Below the pieces are notes generated by a model. That model saw nothing but the letters and a program-made list of their open reading frames with translations, had not been told where the DNA came from and did no database searches. DNA of 64,000 nucleotides from Styela clava (lineage: Eukaryota; Chordata; Ascidiacea; Stolidobranchia; Styelidae): NCBI RefSeq assembly GCF_964204865.1, contig NC_135263.1, positions 18,707,426 through 18,771,425 of the forward strand. The letters run 5' to 3'. Both the position numbers and the translations under genes were made by a program. Below, piece by piece: positions 22,830-34,762 of the stretch. The stretch's first letter is position 1. Each line of letters opens with the position of its first letter.

Positions 22830-24340
22830 CCAATCTCACTTCCGTCGGGATATGTTTTGGCTATTTAACTCTCCCAATGTTCGGTATTTTAGTGACTTCA
22901 ACCGCCTCAAAATTGATAGGACAAAATATCATCTAACCCTAACGTACTTCTTCCTTATAGTGATTAGATTTTTAGTGACCTCAGCCACCTCACCACCCGT
23001 CGGAAGAAATTCCATCCACTTCTTTCTGTTAGTGTTCAGCTTTTCAGTGACCTCCGCCACCTCATTATCCGTCGGAAGAAATTTCATCCATTTCTTCCTT
23101 TTAGTGTTCAGCTTATTAGTGACTTCAACCACCTCATTATTCGCCGGAAGAAATTTCATCAACTTCTTCCTTTTACTGTTCAGCTTTTTAGTGACTTCAA
23201 CCACCTCATTATTCGTCGGAAGAAATTTCATCCACTTCTTCTTTTTAGTGTTCAGCTTTTTAGTGACTTCAACCACCTCATTATTCGCCGGAAGAAATTT
23301 CATCAACTTCTTCCTTTTACTGTTCAGCTTTTTAGTGACTTCAACCACCTCATTATTCGTCGGAAGAAATTTCATCAACTTCTTCCTTTTAGTGTTCAGC
23401 TTTTTAGTGACTTCAACCACCTCATTATTCGTCGGAAGAAATTTCATCCACTTCTTCTTTTTAGTGTTCAGCTTTTTAGTGACTTCAACCACCTCATTAT
23501 TCGTCGGAAGAAATTTCATCGACTTCTTCCTTTTAGTGTTCAGCTTTTTAGTGACTTCAACCACCTCATTATTCGTCGGAAGAAATTTCATCAACTTCTT
23601 CCTTTTAGTGTTCAGCTTTTTAGTGACTTCAACCACCTCATTATTCGTCGGAAGAAATTTCATCAACTTCTTCCTTTTAGTGTTCAGCTTTTTAGTGACT
23701 TCAACCACCTCATTATTCGTCGGAAGAAATTTCATCAACTTCTTCCTTTTAGTGTTCAGCTTTTTAGTGACTTCAACCAGTGACTTCGACCACCTCATTA
23801 TTCGTCAGAAAAAATTTCATCCACTTCTTCCTTTTAGTGTTCAGCTTTTTAGTGACGTCAATCACCTTATTATTCGTCGGAAGAAATTTCATCCACTTCT
23901 TCCTTTTAGTGTTCAGCTTTTTAGTGACTTCAACCACCTCATTATTCGTCGGAAAATATTTCATCCACCTCTTCCTTTTAGTGTTCAGCTTTTTAGTGAC
24001 TAACTACCCGTCGGAAGAAATTTCATCCACTTCTTCCTTTTAGTGTTCAGCTTTTTAGTGACTTCAACCACCTCATTATTCGTCGGAAGAAATTTCATCC
24101 ACTTCTTCTTTTTAGTGTTCAGCTTTTTAGTGACTTCAACCACCTCATTATTCGTCGGAAGAAATTTCATCCACTTCTTCCTTTTAGTGTTCAGCTTTTT
24201 AGTGACTTCAACCACCTCATTATTCGTCGGAAAATATTTCATCCACCTCTTCCTTTTAGTGTTCAGCTTTTTAGTGACTTCAGCCACATAACTACCCGTC
24301 GGAAGAAATTTCATCCACTTCTTCCTTTTAGTGTTCAGCC
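22830..24340 (-). repeat. 72-bp tandem repeat array, right foldback arm
   Basis: This is the inverted counterpart of 17716-19060, with about 20 units. The first units (22830-22990) are degenerate and the rest are near-identical. It is also open on both strands for hundreds of codons. Two junctions (23779 and 24001) show truncated units, signs of unequal exchange. The outer end passes into the unique foldback terminus. Confidence 0.95.
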
Positions 24341-24445
24341 TTTTAGTGTTTTTTAATTTTTCACCTTTGGGAACACTCCAACTTCCGTTTTCCCTCCACT
24401 TCATCCGTTTCTTCCTTCAGCCTTTTAGTGTTGTCCCTCCAGAAC

Positions 24446-24931
24446 TCTAAAATGTCTGAATGTTGATTTCAGTAATTTATTCAAAAGGCAGTAGGGAACC
24501 GACTCCATGACCTAACGCTTTATATACTCTATATGAATTCGACTATTGAAGTTGTTAGTATAAACAGCCACCTTTCCATCTCCCATTACAAGAAGAGCCT
24601 CCGCACAGTTGCAGGCTAATCCGTTTACCGCCGTCGCATGGCGAGTGGTCCATGGCGAGTTAGCCCTCATGGCGAGTTAGCCGTCAGCCCTACTGGAGCC
24701 GTTTTCTCTCACTGACTCGCAACTGTCGAACGTGTGGACTGCATGTGGAGATGGATGATTCGGCGAGTTTCAGTTTGTTACCCATGAATCAGCATTATTA
24801 CAGTTTGCCTTCGAATCTTAGGATCGGTACCTTTCCCCGAGCATCAACTTCCTTGTTTACTTCGTGACATTGGCCAATCAGCAAGATGCAAAAGTGACGT
24901 TACCATGCTCTCTTTTCGCAACCGCTTAGAG
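24446..24931. other. Right flank of the foldback element
   Basis: No gene was recognised. It includes a small local repeat of catggcgagt (24639-24690). Confidence 0.4.
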
Positions 24932-26636
24932 CAGTGATTCCCAAAGTGGGCGATATCGCCCCCAGTGGGCGAAAACGATACAGAGGAGGGCGAAAAAGTC
25001 TAAGGGGGCGATAGGGGGGCGATTTCGCGAAACCTGTTTTATGTTCGGCGCATTTAATTCTGTACTCTGTGTGCATTCGCAGGCTTGAATCATGTGGGTG
25101 ATATTCACACGCGAAAGGATTTCTGGTCTCGTCTTCGCAGTAAGGTAAGGTAGTTTGCGTATCCCAGTGGTCGGCAAAATATGGCCGGAGTAAAATAATC
25201 TGGCCCGGGACGATTCACTGAATGGACCTTTCCCCAACCTTTGACCGCGGAAAATTCTTCCCATACTTTACCATTTTAAAATTTTCGGTGCTTATTTTAA
25301 GAGTAGTTTCGCGAGTTGTTGCCTGTAAAATGGGGTTTTTGTTTCAAACTGTCATTCTAATACACACCATTTAACAATTTGTTTTTTAAAAGTACCGATA
25401 AAGAATTTCAGCCTAGTTTAGCCTTAATTATACTATATCCCAACAATTTAGTGAACAGCGACTCGTTTAACGAGCCTACAATTTAATTATAATTAGACAA
25501 ATGGAAACACGCAGAAAAGTTGATGCTGAGTGCAGGGGTTCAATAGCGCAGTAAATATTCGAATATATTGCAAAGCACTAAGGAAATAAAATTCATATTC
25601 TATTCGGGAGATTCATCACTGCTTAATTTTTGTAAGAATGTATCGTCTTAAAGAAAATATTTATCAAAATTTCACAAATCATGCGAAAATATTCACTTCG
25701 ATGTTTGGATGTACATATTTGTGCAAACCATTATTTTCGAAAATGAACATTACAAAGAACAAGCAAAGAAGTGGGTTTGATGATGCCCATTTAGAAAATG
25801 TTTCAATCTTGGCGTCGTAAAGCTATCCAGTGTGATGCAGCAACAAGACAGTGTCACATTAAATGTCATTGTGATATTTTTTCAATAAGACGACTAAGTT
25901 AAGTTCAAGAATTGTCGCAGTTTTCGCGCGCTGTTCCGTTTTTAACTTTCAAAAAATATATGCGACCCGCAAAAGACTAGCAACCCTAAATTTTGTCCTG
26001 CGAGCGACATAAAATTTGCCGACCCCTTGGCCCTAGCCGATAGTCATTCACGGCTTCTTCCCCATCCGAGTCCATGAATCCAAAAGCAATTAATTATGGA
26101 CTGGTGATCGGACTGGAGGCCGTGATAGGATGAGGAATCGGGGATGAATTTTTCCGAAGTATTTTGGTGCAGGTCATCAGGCTGTACGAATGAATGAGAT
26201 GTACGAATTATTATAACTTTGGGAAAATTAACTTTTTTTATTTTTTTAATGTGAAATGGGGTGAATTTAGGAAGTGAAATGCTTTAAGGCAAGAGTACAA
26301 GGCGGTTTTTGAGGAGGTCGAACCCTGGAATCTTTCATTTCCGACCTATTATACGGTGAAAAAGGAGTTTTCAGTCGTGCTACTATTGCTATTAAAACAA
26401 CGAAATCACCTTTCCATCAGTAAACGGGGTAATTTTGGATATAATAAAAAAACTCGCTGAAGAACACCAAGCTCATCTATCTCATTAAAAAACACTATAA
26501 ACTATGATTTGTCTTCTTATTTGGTCTGTAATATATTCGTTTCTGACTTTATATTTTTTTTTGTAGTGGAGGGGGGCGATAAAGTTGTATAAACTACTTT
26601 AGGGGGGCGATGGTCAAAAAAGTTTGGGAACCACTG
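24932..26636. mobile_element. hAT element with perfect 8-bp duplication (1.7 kb)
   Basis: The ends cagtgattcccaaagtggg and agtttgggaaccactg are inverted repeats followed by gggcgat-rich tracts. The flanking gcttagag occurs perfectly at 24924-24931 and 26637-26644. A second hAT-like element (25165-26029) lies inside, so the outer element has no intact gene. Confidence 0.92.
25165..26029 (+). mobile_element. Inner hAT element with transposase C-terminus remnant
   Basis: The ends cagtggtcggcaaaatatgg and aaaatttgccgaccccttgg are inverted repeats. An ORF at 25638-25820 (+) encodes a hAT transposase C-terminal dimerisation segment (FGCTYLCKPLFSKMNITKNK, then DDAHLENVSILAS), the pattern seen in many BED/TTF-type hAT transposases. 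The rest of the transposase is missing, so this is an internally deleted derivative. The outer 8-mers do not match clearly. Confidence 0.72.
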
Positions 26637-26644
26637 GCTTAGAG

Positions 26645-28549
26645 TACACTTTACTCACTCAGACAGATTTTTAAGCGTGGTCGTGAACATTACCTCGTTT
26701 TCGCGTTTTTGAACTATATTCGTTAGTTTTCTGTTGTGTTTCGGAAACTTAAATATAAATCAGATAATTTAATGATCACTCTTCTTAGGAGTTTTAATTT
26801 AATTGCAGTAATAAAAAATTAGTGTAGAAATAGCTGTAATAGACTAGGCTAAAATTCTTTACCGGTACTTTCAAAAAACATATTGTTGCATGCAATGAAT
26901 CATAATGATGGTTTGAAACAAATACTTCAGTTTGCAGGCGCCAACTCGCAAAGGCACTCCTAAAATACCCTCGAAAATTTTGCAATGGTAAAGTATGTGA
27001 AGAATTTTTCGGGGGTTAAAGGTCGGGGAAAGGTCCAATGGACCGTGCGAAATTTATGCTGCAGTGATAACGTACACAGTGGTTACCAACCTTCCATTCT
27101 AAGCAAATAAATAGCATTTTACATTGTTATGCATTGTCTCTGCTCTCACATATTAAAGTACCGGGATAAGTACATAACTCCTGGGTCCTAACAACATAAA
27201 TCGTTTTCTTGACACTGTTTTTTTATGTTTTAACTTCGAATTTAATTCTTAGATAAATATTAAGTCTGTTATGAGATTAAGGTTGGTCAGCGATTTCCCT
27301 ACACCCCTCATATCGCCGGATGAGAACAGAACAGGCCTAGGTCCCAATTTTGAGTTTTCATTTTACGGGTTAGCGCAGGATCAAATTGATGTTTACAACT
27401 GACAATGTATTTCAATTGCGTCGCGTGGTAGAAATAGACTATTGGCTCATCTTAATATTATTTATACTAATTTTCATTTTAACGTCATGTAAGATTTAAA
27501 TTTAATAATCACTCTTATCTTCAGAGTATTACTCACCCCTTGATTGGCGTATTATTTGACTATTATTTTGAAGTCCTAAGTTTATTTTTTAATTAGAATT
27601 CGAAAACCATGATTTATGAACATGCGATAGTTTGTAGGGATGCGACGAATCCAAAAAGGTTCGGCTCGGCCGAATCCGAGTATTAGCGCTGGACTCGTGT
27701 CCAAGTCCCGAGTCCAATACTTTTACATAGCTTCGAAATAAATACAAAGTGATGCTGTTGTTCGCGTATATTGGCCGTAAAATAAACATTTTGTAGGATA
27801 AGACTATGTACCGGTAATTCCAAACGTTGCACATAAACACCATTGCTTTCGGGACATTCATCTTTTTTAGTTGGCGCTGATAATGATAAATAAGAATGCG
27901 TAATTGTTGATTACAATGCGGTGAGGCGTATTTGGCTTTCTTTTTTTCCGACGCAATCACTTTTAATAATACATATCACGGCGCATTGAAAAGCAAAATA
28001 AAATTTATTAACATTTATTCAAAACGAATTACGAGTAAGAATTTACCTACGGCTTTCGCTAACATACGGAAACGATAAATGTGAGAAATCTTGTGTTATG
28101 TTTTTTTTGTTTTCTTTCTGCGCCTATCATATCTTTTCTAATTTTGCTTAAAGCCCGTCAACATTGCCTCTTTAAATTTTAAAACGTCGAAACAGATAAG
28201 TAAGACAAACAATGTATTCTATGGAAATTTCTCGAGATTTTAGAGAAAATAATATTTTGACCACATAGAAATGCCATTATTGCCGATTTATCCAAGTATT
28301 TAGTATCAGTGTTTTATTTACCCAAAGCTGAGTTGCTTGAATACTCAACACTACTGAGTATTCAGGAGATGGCCAAGTGGCGAGTTTTTGATTATTATTA
28401 TATTACAAAAATAACACGAACACGATAGAAATTTCGAGACATAAAAAAACTCAACTATCAGCTTCACAAATATTGCATCCTGGGGACAGTAATGATAATA
28501 TGGCTTGCTAAAATTGATATCGTAATTTACAAATTGGGATATGGAGCAT
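26645..28549. other. Gene-free, repeat-derived stretch
   Basis: At about 26970-27063 there is an inverted partial copy of the subterminal region of the hAT element at 25165 (shared motifs gtaaagtatg, ggtcggggaaaggtcc). Near 27637 a gatgcgacgaatcc motif followed by ggccgaatccgag looks like another transposon end; a similar ggccgaatccgag occurs near 29413. The 123-codon - strand ORF at 27589-27960 has no recognisable domain. Confidence 0.45.
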
Positions 28550-28945
28550 TAATTCCTACACAGAAGATAAAAAATAAAATTATTATGTTTTGTGGATTTA
28601 CTCTTTGGTAGCTCTTCATCTTCACCGATGTGAACTCACAATTCTGTTCGAAATATAAAAACCAAACAACGACGTGGTTGCGTGAGTATCAATATTTACA
28701 TGTAAATAAAAAGAGCTCCAATATAGTTTACCAGCATTAACTGGATTGTTGGCCGCCGAAATGATCGCGGTGACAAAAATCGATTATAACAAAATTATGA
28801 AATAAAAAACGACGTGTTGTTACCGATTGTTCAGTCTTCTAGTAAATTTCGAAAAGAGTTTTGACAATATTTTACAACCCGGTATTTGTTCAAAATATTC
28901 GAATAATTCGATGGGAAAAAATCGATTTTGGCCACCACTAATCAG
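28550..28945. mobile_element. Fragment of the attcgaat-type hAT-like element
   Basis: This shares the right half of the element at 20664-21873, including gatgtgaactca, a ccgattgttcag/ccgattttcaat region and an attcgaat-rich end near 28900. The left half is absent. Confidence 0.5.
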
Positions 28946-31138
28946 GGCACGTGTAATACTCATTGAATGACAGTAAAAATCGACTTGATTGACATTAAGT
29001 AATAGTTTCCCATTTCATGCATTTATTCGGCGCTATATGCGAGCTTGTATCTGTGCTTATACATATCAACGAATATAACGCCACTGACATCCGCGAGTTG
29101 AACTTCCCTCTAAAATTAATTTTCAGCATTTTTATTGTTTTATTTCTAAATGTGGGTACCCGCTGACTACAGAATAATGGTCGATTAGTAGATGTTCGAA
29201 ATATTTATTGAACGCCTTACGTCGTTGTGAATGGCACTTTTGACGCACTGTTTCAATTTCACCGTAAGCGTTGGATAAAATAGAGAACACTCTTCGTGAC
29301 AAAACAGAACGAAAAAGTTGAATTTGCCGTCAAATGTGCCATCAGACTGCGAATAACTATCGCGTGACGTATGATGTCCCGGACTTATCACCGGTAAAAT
29401 CATCAAAGACTCGGGCCGAATCCGAGCACGAGTCATTGTGTTTCGAATCACATCTGGAATGAGCCTGACTGATTTCTGTGGTTTTAATTTTCCCATCATT
29501 ACTTCTACGGCTAAATATAAATTAAATGTTTATTCATTGCTTCGTCATAATTGATTTGAGATTAGGATAGATGTTGCGACTCCGAGTAGGTTTGAGTTTG
29601 ATTGAGAGGATGCTGAATGACTCTTTCAATTCTAAAGGTTGTCGACTGGTGTTATACAGCATGCATTATACGCACACTAACGCAAAGTCATTGGGGGAGA
29701 CGGGATGTAGTCTCGTGTAACCTCTACTGATAGTTAAATTAGCTTTTTCGCGTGACTTCTGTATTCATGATGGATCCTGCCAACTCCGGACTCCACGACT
29801 ATCACAAGAAACGCATTAGAAGCATCACAAAATTCGCTTCGTCGACTTTACAAGATCACCGTAAGGGATCAAAGGCTGAGTCTAAAACACTTTGTAGAAT
29901 GTTCTAGTAAACTTATTGTGAGATCAAGTACATCACGGAACAATTATTTTATGCTGAGGTATCAATTGTGATTTGCTTTCTGTATACAAATAATTTTTTA
30001 TTCTTTGTTTGGTCACAATTAATCTAAAAATTTGTTAACATATTTTATATTTATCGCCCTTTTCAAATCGTATGAGTGTTTTTTTCTTACCATTGTTGTA
30101 AAATACTTGTCAGAAAAACGTTACAGTAATTTGTGTTTGTGTGCAGCAGGATTTCTGAATTGCATAGTATGGTCATGTTTATTCCTGCTACAGCATTCTT
30201 GTATCATACGCATACATTAGTGCAGAGTCATTGGGGACGGATTGGGAGTTAGTCTCGTGTGGCCTCTAGCCCTCTACTGATAGTTATATGAACAAAATAT
30301 TGACCTATTGCCATTCCACATAAATGTAAGAAAGTGAGGTTTTCGAAATTAGTTTTATTCGATGTATTGAGTTATTGATCGAATATTAATTTATCTATCT
30401 AAAATTTGTCATGTTTAGTATTTGTGTTATTCTTACACTGCAAAAATAAAATCAATCGATCAGCTCTGTTGATATTCTGCATAACATTGTGATCCGCCTT
30501 TCATGACTCATTTTTGAGAAAGTATTTGGAATAGTATAATATTCATAATTGTTCATTTTGGTTATCAAGTAAGTATCAATTTTTGAATTTTGGAGAATTT
30601 TGATGTTTAAACTATTTGTTCTATTTAAAACATAGTAGGCTAGGTAAAGTTGGATTGACAATATTCTTCACTTAATTAATATCCTTGATTATATATTTAT
30701 TGTATTGTAATTTTCATAACTCAGATAAATACGATTCTAGTTTTGCTGCATAGCATATCACATCTTTGTGTCTTTGAGTTAGTGTGTTTAATGATAATTA
30801 TCATGAGTACTTTGAAAATATATTTAAATTTACCAATAACAAACACTCGCTCGTACCTTATTAAGAAATATCTATCAGCAATCGTTCGTTAATTCAATTG
30901 TATCTCGTCTTTGTGGATGCACTATTCTAATTCTTACTTTTCTTCATCATCAAATTAATATTCTGTTTCATACAGCCTTCTTTAGTTTGCACGATCCTAC
31001 TTGTTTAAACAATGTATATTTGAATCATTATCCAAAACTGCTCATTGGTATTAGTAAATTGTTGTTGTTTTTTCTTTCTAGTATACTCCTTGTTGCTGCA
31101 TTTTTGTTTTAAAAAAAAATTTCTTTTCTCTTCAACAA
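28946..31138. other. Gene-free stretch with a direct repeat
   Basis: Two imperfect direct copies, at 29657-29738 and 30191-30288, share acgca.ac..taacgcaaag-like sequence, then agtctcgtgt and ctctactgatagtta. The ORF at 29185-29499 (-) is not recognised. Nothing else could be supported. Confidence 0.45.
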
Positions 31139-32483
31139 TTGGACCAACGAACTATTTACACTTTGTGCTTAATCTGTCATAAGCTACTAAGTCAGAATAA
31201 AATCAGCAATGTTAAACGGCACCATGAAACGAATCATGAAAACTTCTCACGAGACTACCCTCGTAAATCAGCTATATGGAAACACAAAATAAATGAGCTC
31301 AAATTGTTACTAAAAAGACAGCAGGAATTTATGTTATCATAAATATCATTTGGCCTGATACAACAACTGAAGCTAGTTTCGTTATAGCATGAAATATTGC
31401 TCACGCTAAACACCCATCATTTGACTCTGATTTTGTAAAAAAAAAAGTTTTGCTGATGTTGTCGCACAAAGTTTCAGCAAATAATATCCCAAACGGGGGT
31501 TCGCGCCGTACTACACAAAGGCGTATCTCCCAAATTAGTACCAACGTAACAGTTGCAATGCAAACTGATTTAATGAGCTCTCTTGCAATCAGTTTAGCTC
31601 TTGACGAATCAACTGATAGATATATACAAGATAATCCACAGCTATCAGTATTTGTTTGCAGTGTTTCTCGGGATATGATTGTGAAAGAAGAGCATTTGGA
31701 TCTGCGTGTATTGAAAGAGTCGACTCGTGGCTCTGATATAAAAAACGCACTCGGCTCAGCCTTAGCAAAAGCTCATGTTCCCCTTGATAGGCTTGTTAGT
31801 GTTGCAACCGATGGAGCACTAGCAATGGTGGGCAAGAATGCTGGCTTAATTGGACTTATGAAGAAGGATCCAGACTTCCCAGAGTTTCTTCCGGTACATT
31901 GCATTAGTCATCGTGAACATCTGGTAGCCAAATACTTCAACTACGAAGAGTCGACTCGTGGCTCTGATATAAAAAACGCACTCGGTTCAGCCTTAGCAAA
32001 AGCTCATGTTCCCCTTGATAGGCTTGTTAGTGTTGCAACCGATGCAAGAGCTTCTGGAAAATTTTGAGGCCCGGTTTAATGATTTTAAGGAGTTGAAGCC
32101 ATGCTTTTCTACTCTCAAAAACCCATTCACCATCAACGTGATCGATGATGGCTGTCCACTTCAACGACTCTGCTATCGAAATAGAGCTAATTGAACTGCA
32201 AGAAGATCTGACTCTCGCGAGTTATTTTCATAAAAGCGAATCTGCGATTGATTTCTCGAAAAAATTACTACACGATAAGTACCCTGAAGTTAAATTGGCT
32301 AGTGTTCGACTTCTTTCTATTTTTAGCACAACATACTGCTGTGAGTTGTTATTCTCCGTAATGAACTTTAGAAAATCAAAATTCCGTGCCAGTTTAACAA
32401 ATGAACATGTGACAGAATTGGTTCGTACCGCATTGACCACATATCGCCAGACTTTCGAAAATTTACAGAAATGTTTTTCCTGA
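31139..32483 (+). pseudogene. hAT transposase pseudogene (BED/ZMYM-like)
   Basis: The N-terminus (31139-31342) has a zinc-finger-like CLICHKLL...RHHETNHENF. A stop codon replaces an expected tryptophan near 31391. The main frame (31450-32067) carries the RNase H-fold catalytic start (LALDESTDRY), SVATDGALAM and FLPVHCISHRE, typical of hAT transposases related to GTF2IRD2/ZMYM proteins. The C-terminal dimerisation region is at 32145-32483 (FRKSKFRASLTNEHVTELVR). The central helical insertion is mostly deleted, and a 98-bp segment is duplicated (31716-31813 and 31947-32044, offset 231 bp). A terminus-like gcacaaccctg lies near 33067-33077, but no matching left end was found. Confidence 0.88.
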
Positions 32484-33189
32484 TATGGCCTCGTAATAAA
32501 TACTTTTTAATATTATTGGGCACGTAGTGGACCTATGAATCGTTTGACATTTTTGAACACCTAGTGGAAAACCCCTAAAAATCTATTTTCTCTTCGATTA
32601 CTGGTCCAATTTCTTTAAAATTTTCAGTGGTTGAAGAATTTTTCTCTAGAAGGCTATTACTTTTAGTTATTTCAAATATTCCTGTTAGCTTTGTGTGATT
32701 CGTTTTTTGTTGGCTAGCCTATGATGTCACCGAAAGTTCTGCGGACGCACATCAGCTGATTCCGCGCTCGGCGTTTGCCGGTGGATCGGGTGCTTAGTGA
32801 CGTGGACTGTGGGACCTGATCTGGGAATAAAGGAGTGACCCCGTTACTGGAAAGTTACCGCATATGATTTTCGGAAATTGGCGAAATACTCTGCATGTCC
32901 ATATATTTGAGCATAGCTCTCTTGTTCATATATTCATTGGTATTAGACTCTTGTGTAAATTTCTTGTCTGTTCATGGTATTCTAATAATAATAAATTCAC
33001 AAATTCTGCAGCTCTTTTAAAGTTCTGACTTGCAGCATGCGGCTCTTATACTAAAAACTTGTGCACAACCCTGATATAAACCATGGATTCTAAAGTGTAG
33101 CACACTGCAACAGGAATAACTAAACCTAATAATTCTCATAACAAAAGGTTAATATATCGTCGCGTAGGATGTTTTCTTTTTATATTGAA
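32484..33189. other. 3' flank of hAT pseudogene
   Basis: Probably part of the same decayed hAT element up to about 33077. No gene was recognised. Confidence 0.4.
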
Positions 33190-33590
33190 CTAACTGCTCG
33201 TGCCGGAGGTTGAGAGAAATGTCAAACCACAAATATAGCAGAGACGCGGAAGATCCAAAGAAATAATACGACCGTGGAACAAAGCAACTTTCGAAGCTTT
33301 ACGAGGGAGAAATGTGCTCATGAAGCCTATTGAAAACAAAGGAAGATGGAGTCTTGGTACATGCTCTCAGCAGTTGTCTCCAATATCATATTGCGTGACT
33401 GTCGATGGGAGAGACTACAGAAGAGATAAGGCGTTTTTTGAGACCAACATATATGATGACGAGAGTTTGAAACAAACATGAACCCTCTTCGGATGCTAAA
33501 CAACGACCAACGTCATCTGGAGTAGACGACTCCGAAACTCCTCGTTCAGTTGAAGCAAGCAAGGGACGCCGAATTTCAGACAACGTAAAA
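33190..33590 (+). pseudogene. Ty3/gypsy integrase C-terminal fragment
   Basis: The + strand frames give YDRGTKQL, then after a shift GRNVLMKPIENKGRWSLG, then LSPISYCVTVDGRDYRRDK. This matches the end of gypsy-type integrases (GD.V..KP...W..G.V....SY.V..DG..YRRNR). A tail with SETPRSV and KGRRISDN follows. Frameshifts break it. It is cut on the right by a Tc1/mariner element at 33593. Confidence 0.75.
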
Positions 33591-33592
33591 AT

Positions 33593-34762
33593 GAGGGCTG
33601 TTTCATGTTAATCAGTATTTCATAAAGTTTTTATTGACACATTTAATACACTTCTAAACGTTTAATTGAAAATATTATTACTCTATTTGATACACTTCTA
33701 TATGGGCACCATTAGTTGCACGAAGCACACCTGGACGGTACTCAATCCTGCCATGTTCGTTGTAGCATTCCCTCATCAATGGCATTGGAAATTCTTTGTT
33801 TTAGATTAGTCATGTCCCGTACTTTTGTTCGCTACACAATATCCTTTACGTAACTCCAAAGAAAAAAGTCCAAGGAAGTGATATTTGGTGAACGTGGTGG
33901 TCGTAAAATCGGCCCGTCCCTTTCGATCCATCGGTCGGTAAAAGTTTCATTGATGGGGAACTCACGACATGCCCCAGTGTGGTGGCGTACTATCTTGCTG
34001 GAATATGATGGTTGGTTGAAAGTCAATCAGTCAATCAGCCACATATTCGGTCAGAAGGTTAAGATACACATTTGCAGTAATTAATGCCTCGTTGAAAAAA
34101 AATTGCCTAATTATTCGATTGCACATGATTTCACACCAAACATTCACTTTTGGACTATCTATCTCGCCGAAGTTTTCTACTCGCATGTGGGTTTTCCATT
34201 CCCCAAATTCTTTTATTGTGTTTAACTTTTCTGAGACATGAAAAGTTGCCTCATCACCGAAATAGACTCTGCTCCATTCACAGAAATTCGTTTCAGCGTG
34301 TTCACTGCAAATTCTTTTTGTCTGAAATTCGTGTGTAGGACTTTGTGCAGTGCTGAACGTAATAATTCCAATAGCCTGGCAGCGGTACGGATGGAATTCA
34401 TAGAAGGACGTTGAAAGGCTTGCCTTACACGATCCATATTTTCTTCAGATGTTCTTGGTCGCCCATTTCTGCTTGTATCGAACGCTGTCCCTGTCTTCAT
34501 AAATTGCTTGTTCAATATACGAATTGAAAGACGTGATGGTGGGTCTCTTCCATACTTATGTCTGAAGTTTCGCTGGGTCTGAAATAGGATTTTGTCCCAA
34601 TGAATCAGGATACAACATTGCGCCTTTTCTTGAGAATTAGTCGATTCATGGGGGTTCGTTTCATATAATTCAATCATTAAACATAAGAAATTTTATCTGA
34701 AACAATAAATATTAGTGTCAATAAAAAATTTATGGAATTCCGATTACCATAAAACAACCCTT
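33593..34762 (-). mobile_element. Tc1/mariner-superfamily element, defective
   Basis: The ends gagggctgtttcatgttaat and, reversed, aagggttgttttatggtaat form inverted repeats about 48 bp long that both run on into tttttattgacac. A TA follows the right end (34761-34762). The transposase is on the - strand. The helix-turn-helix part at 34222-34677 includes FRHKYGRDPPSRLSIRILNK, TSRNGRPRTSEE and SIRTAARLL. After frame disruptions, 33832-34026 gives the end of the DDE domain: GPILRPPRSPNITSLDFFLW, matching PPRSPDLTPLDFFLWG of the family. The 1.17 kb length is close to a full element, but the frame is broken. Confidence 0.9.

Larger units (their letters stand above)
14352..24436. mobile_element. 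Foldback-type (MULE/FB-like) composite element, 10.1 kb
   Basis: Both ends read ggacaacacta inwards and are flanked by the perfect 9-bp direct repeat ctccagaac (14343-14351 and 24437-24445). Each inverted arm has a unique outer part with ggctgaaggaagaaacgg, then gaagtggagggaaaacgg, then ttcccaaaggtgaaaaatt. Inside this is a long array of a 72-bp repeat. The arms are 17627-19060 on the left (after removing a 3.3 kb insertion) and 22830-24436 on the right. Long inverted repeats built of tandem subrepeats with a 9-bp target duplication are the hallmark of foldback elements such as Drosophila FB, which are related to Mutator-like transposons. No Mutator transposase was recognised in the loop, so the element is probably non-autonomous. 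Confidence 0.8.

Noticed and set aside
22795-24003. 402-codon ORF rich in FLVTSTTSLFVGRNF as a membrane protein
   Set aside because: It is the antisense reading of the right 72-bp array. The hydrophobic look is a by-product of the complementary strand.
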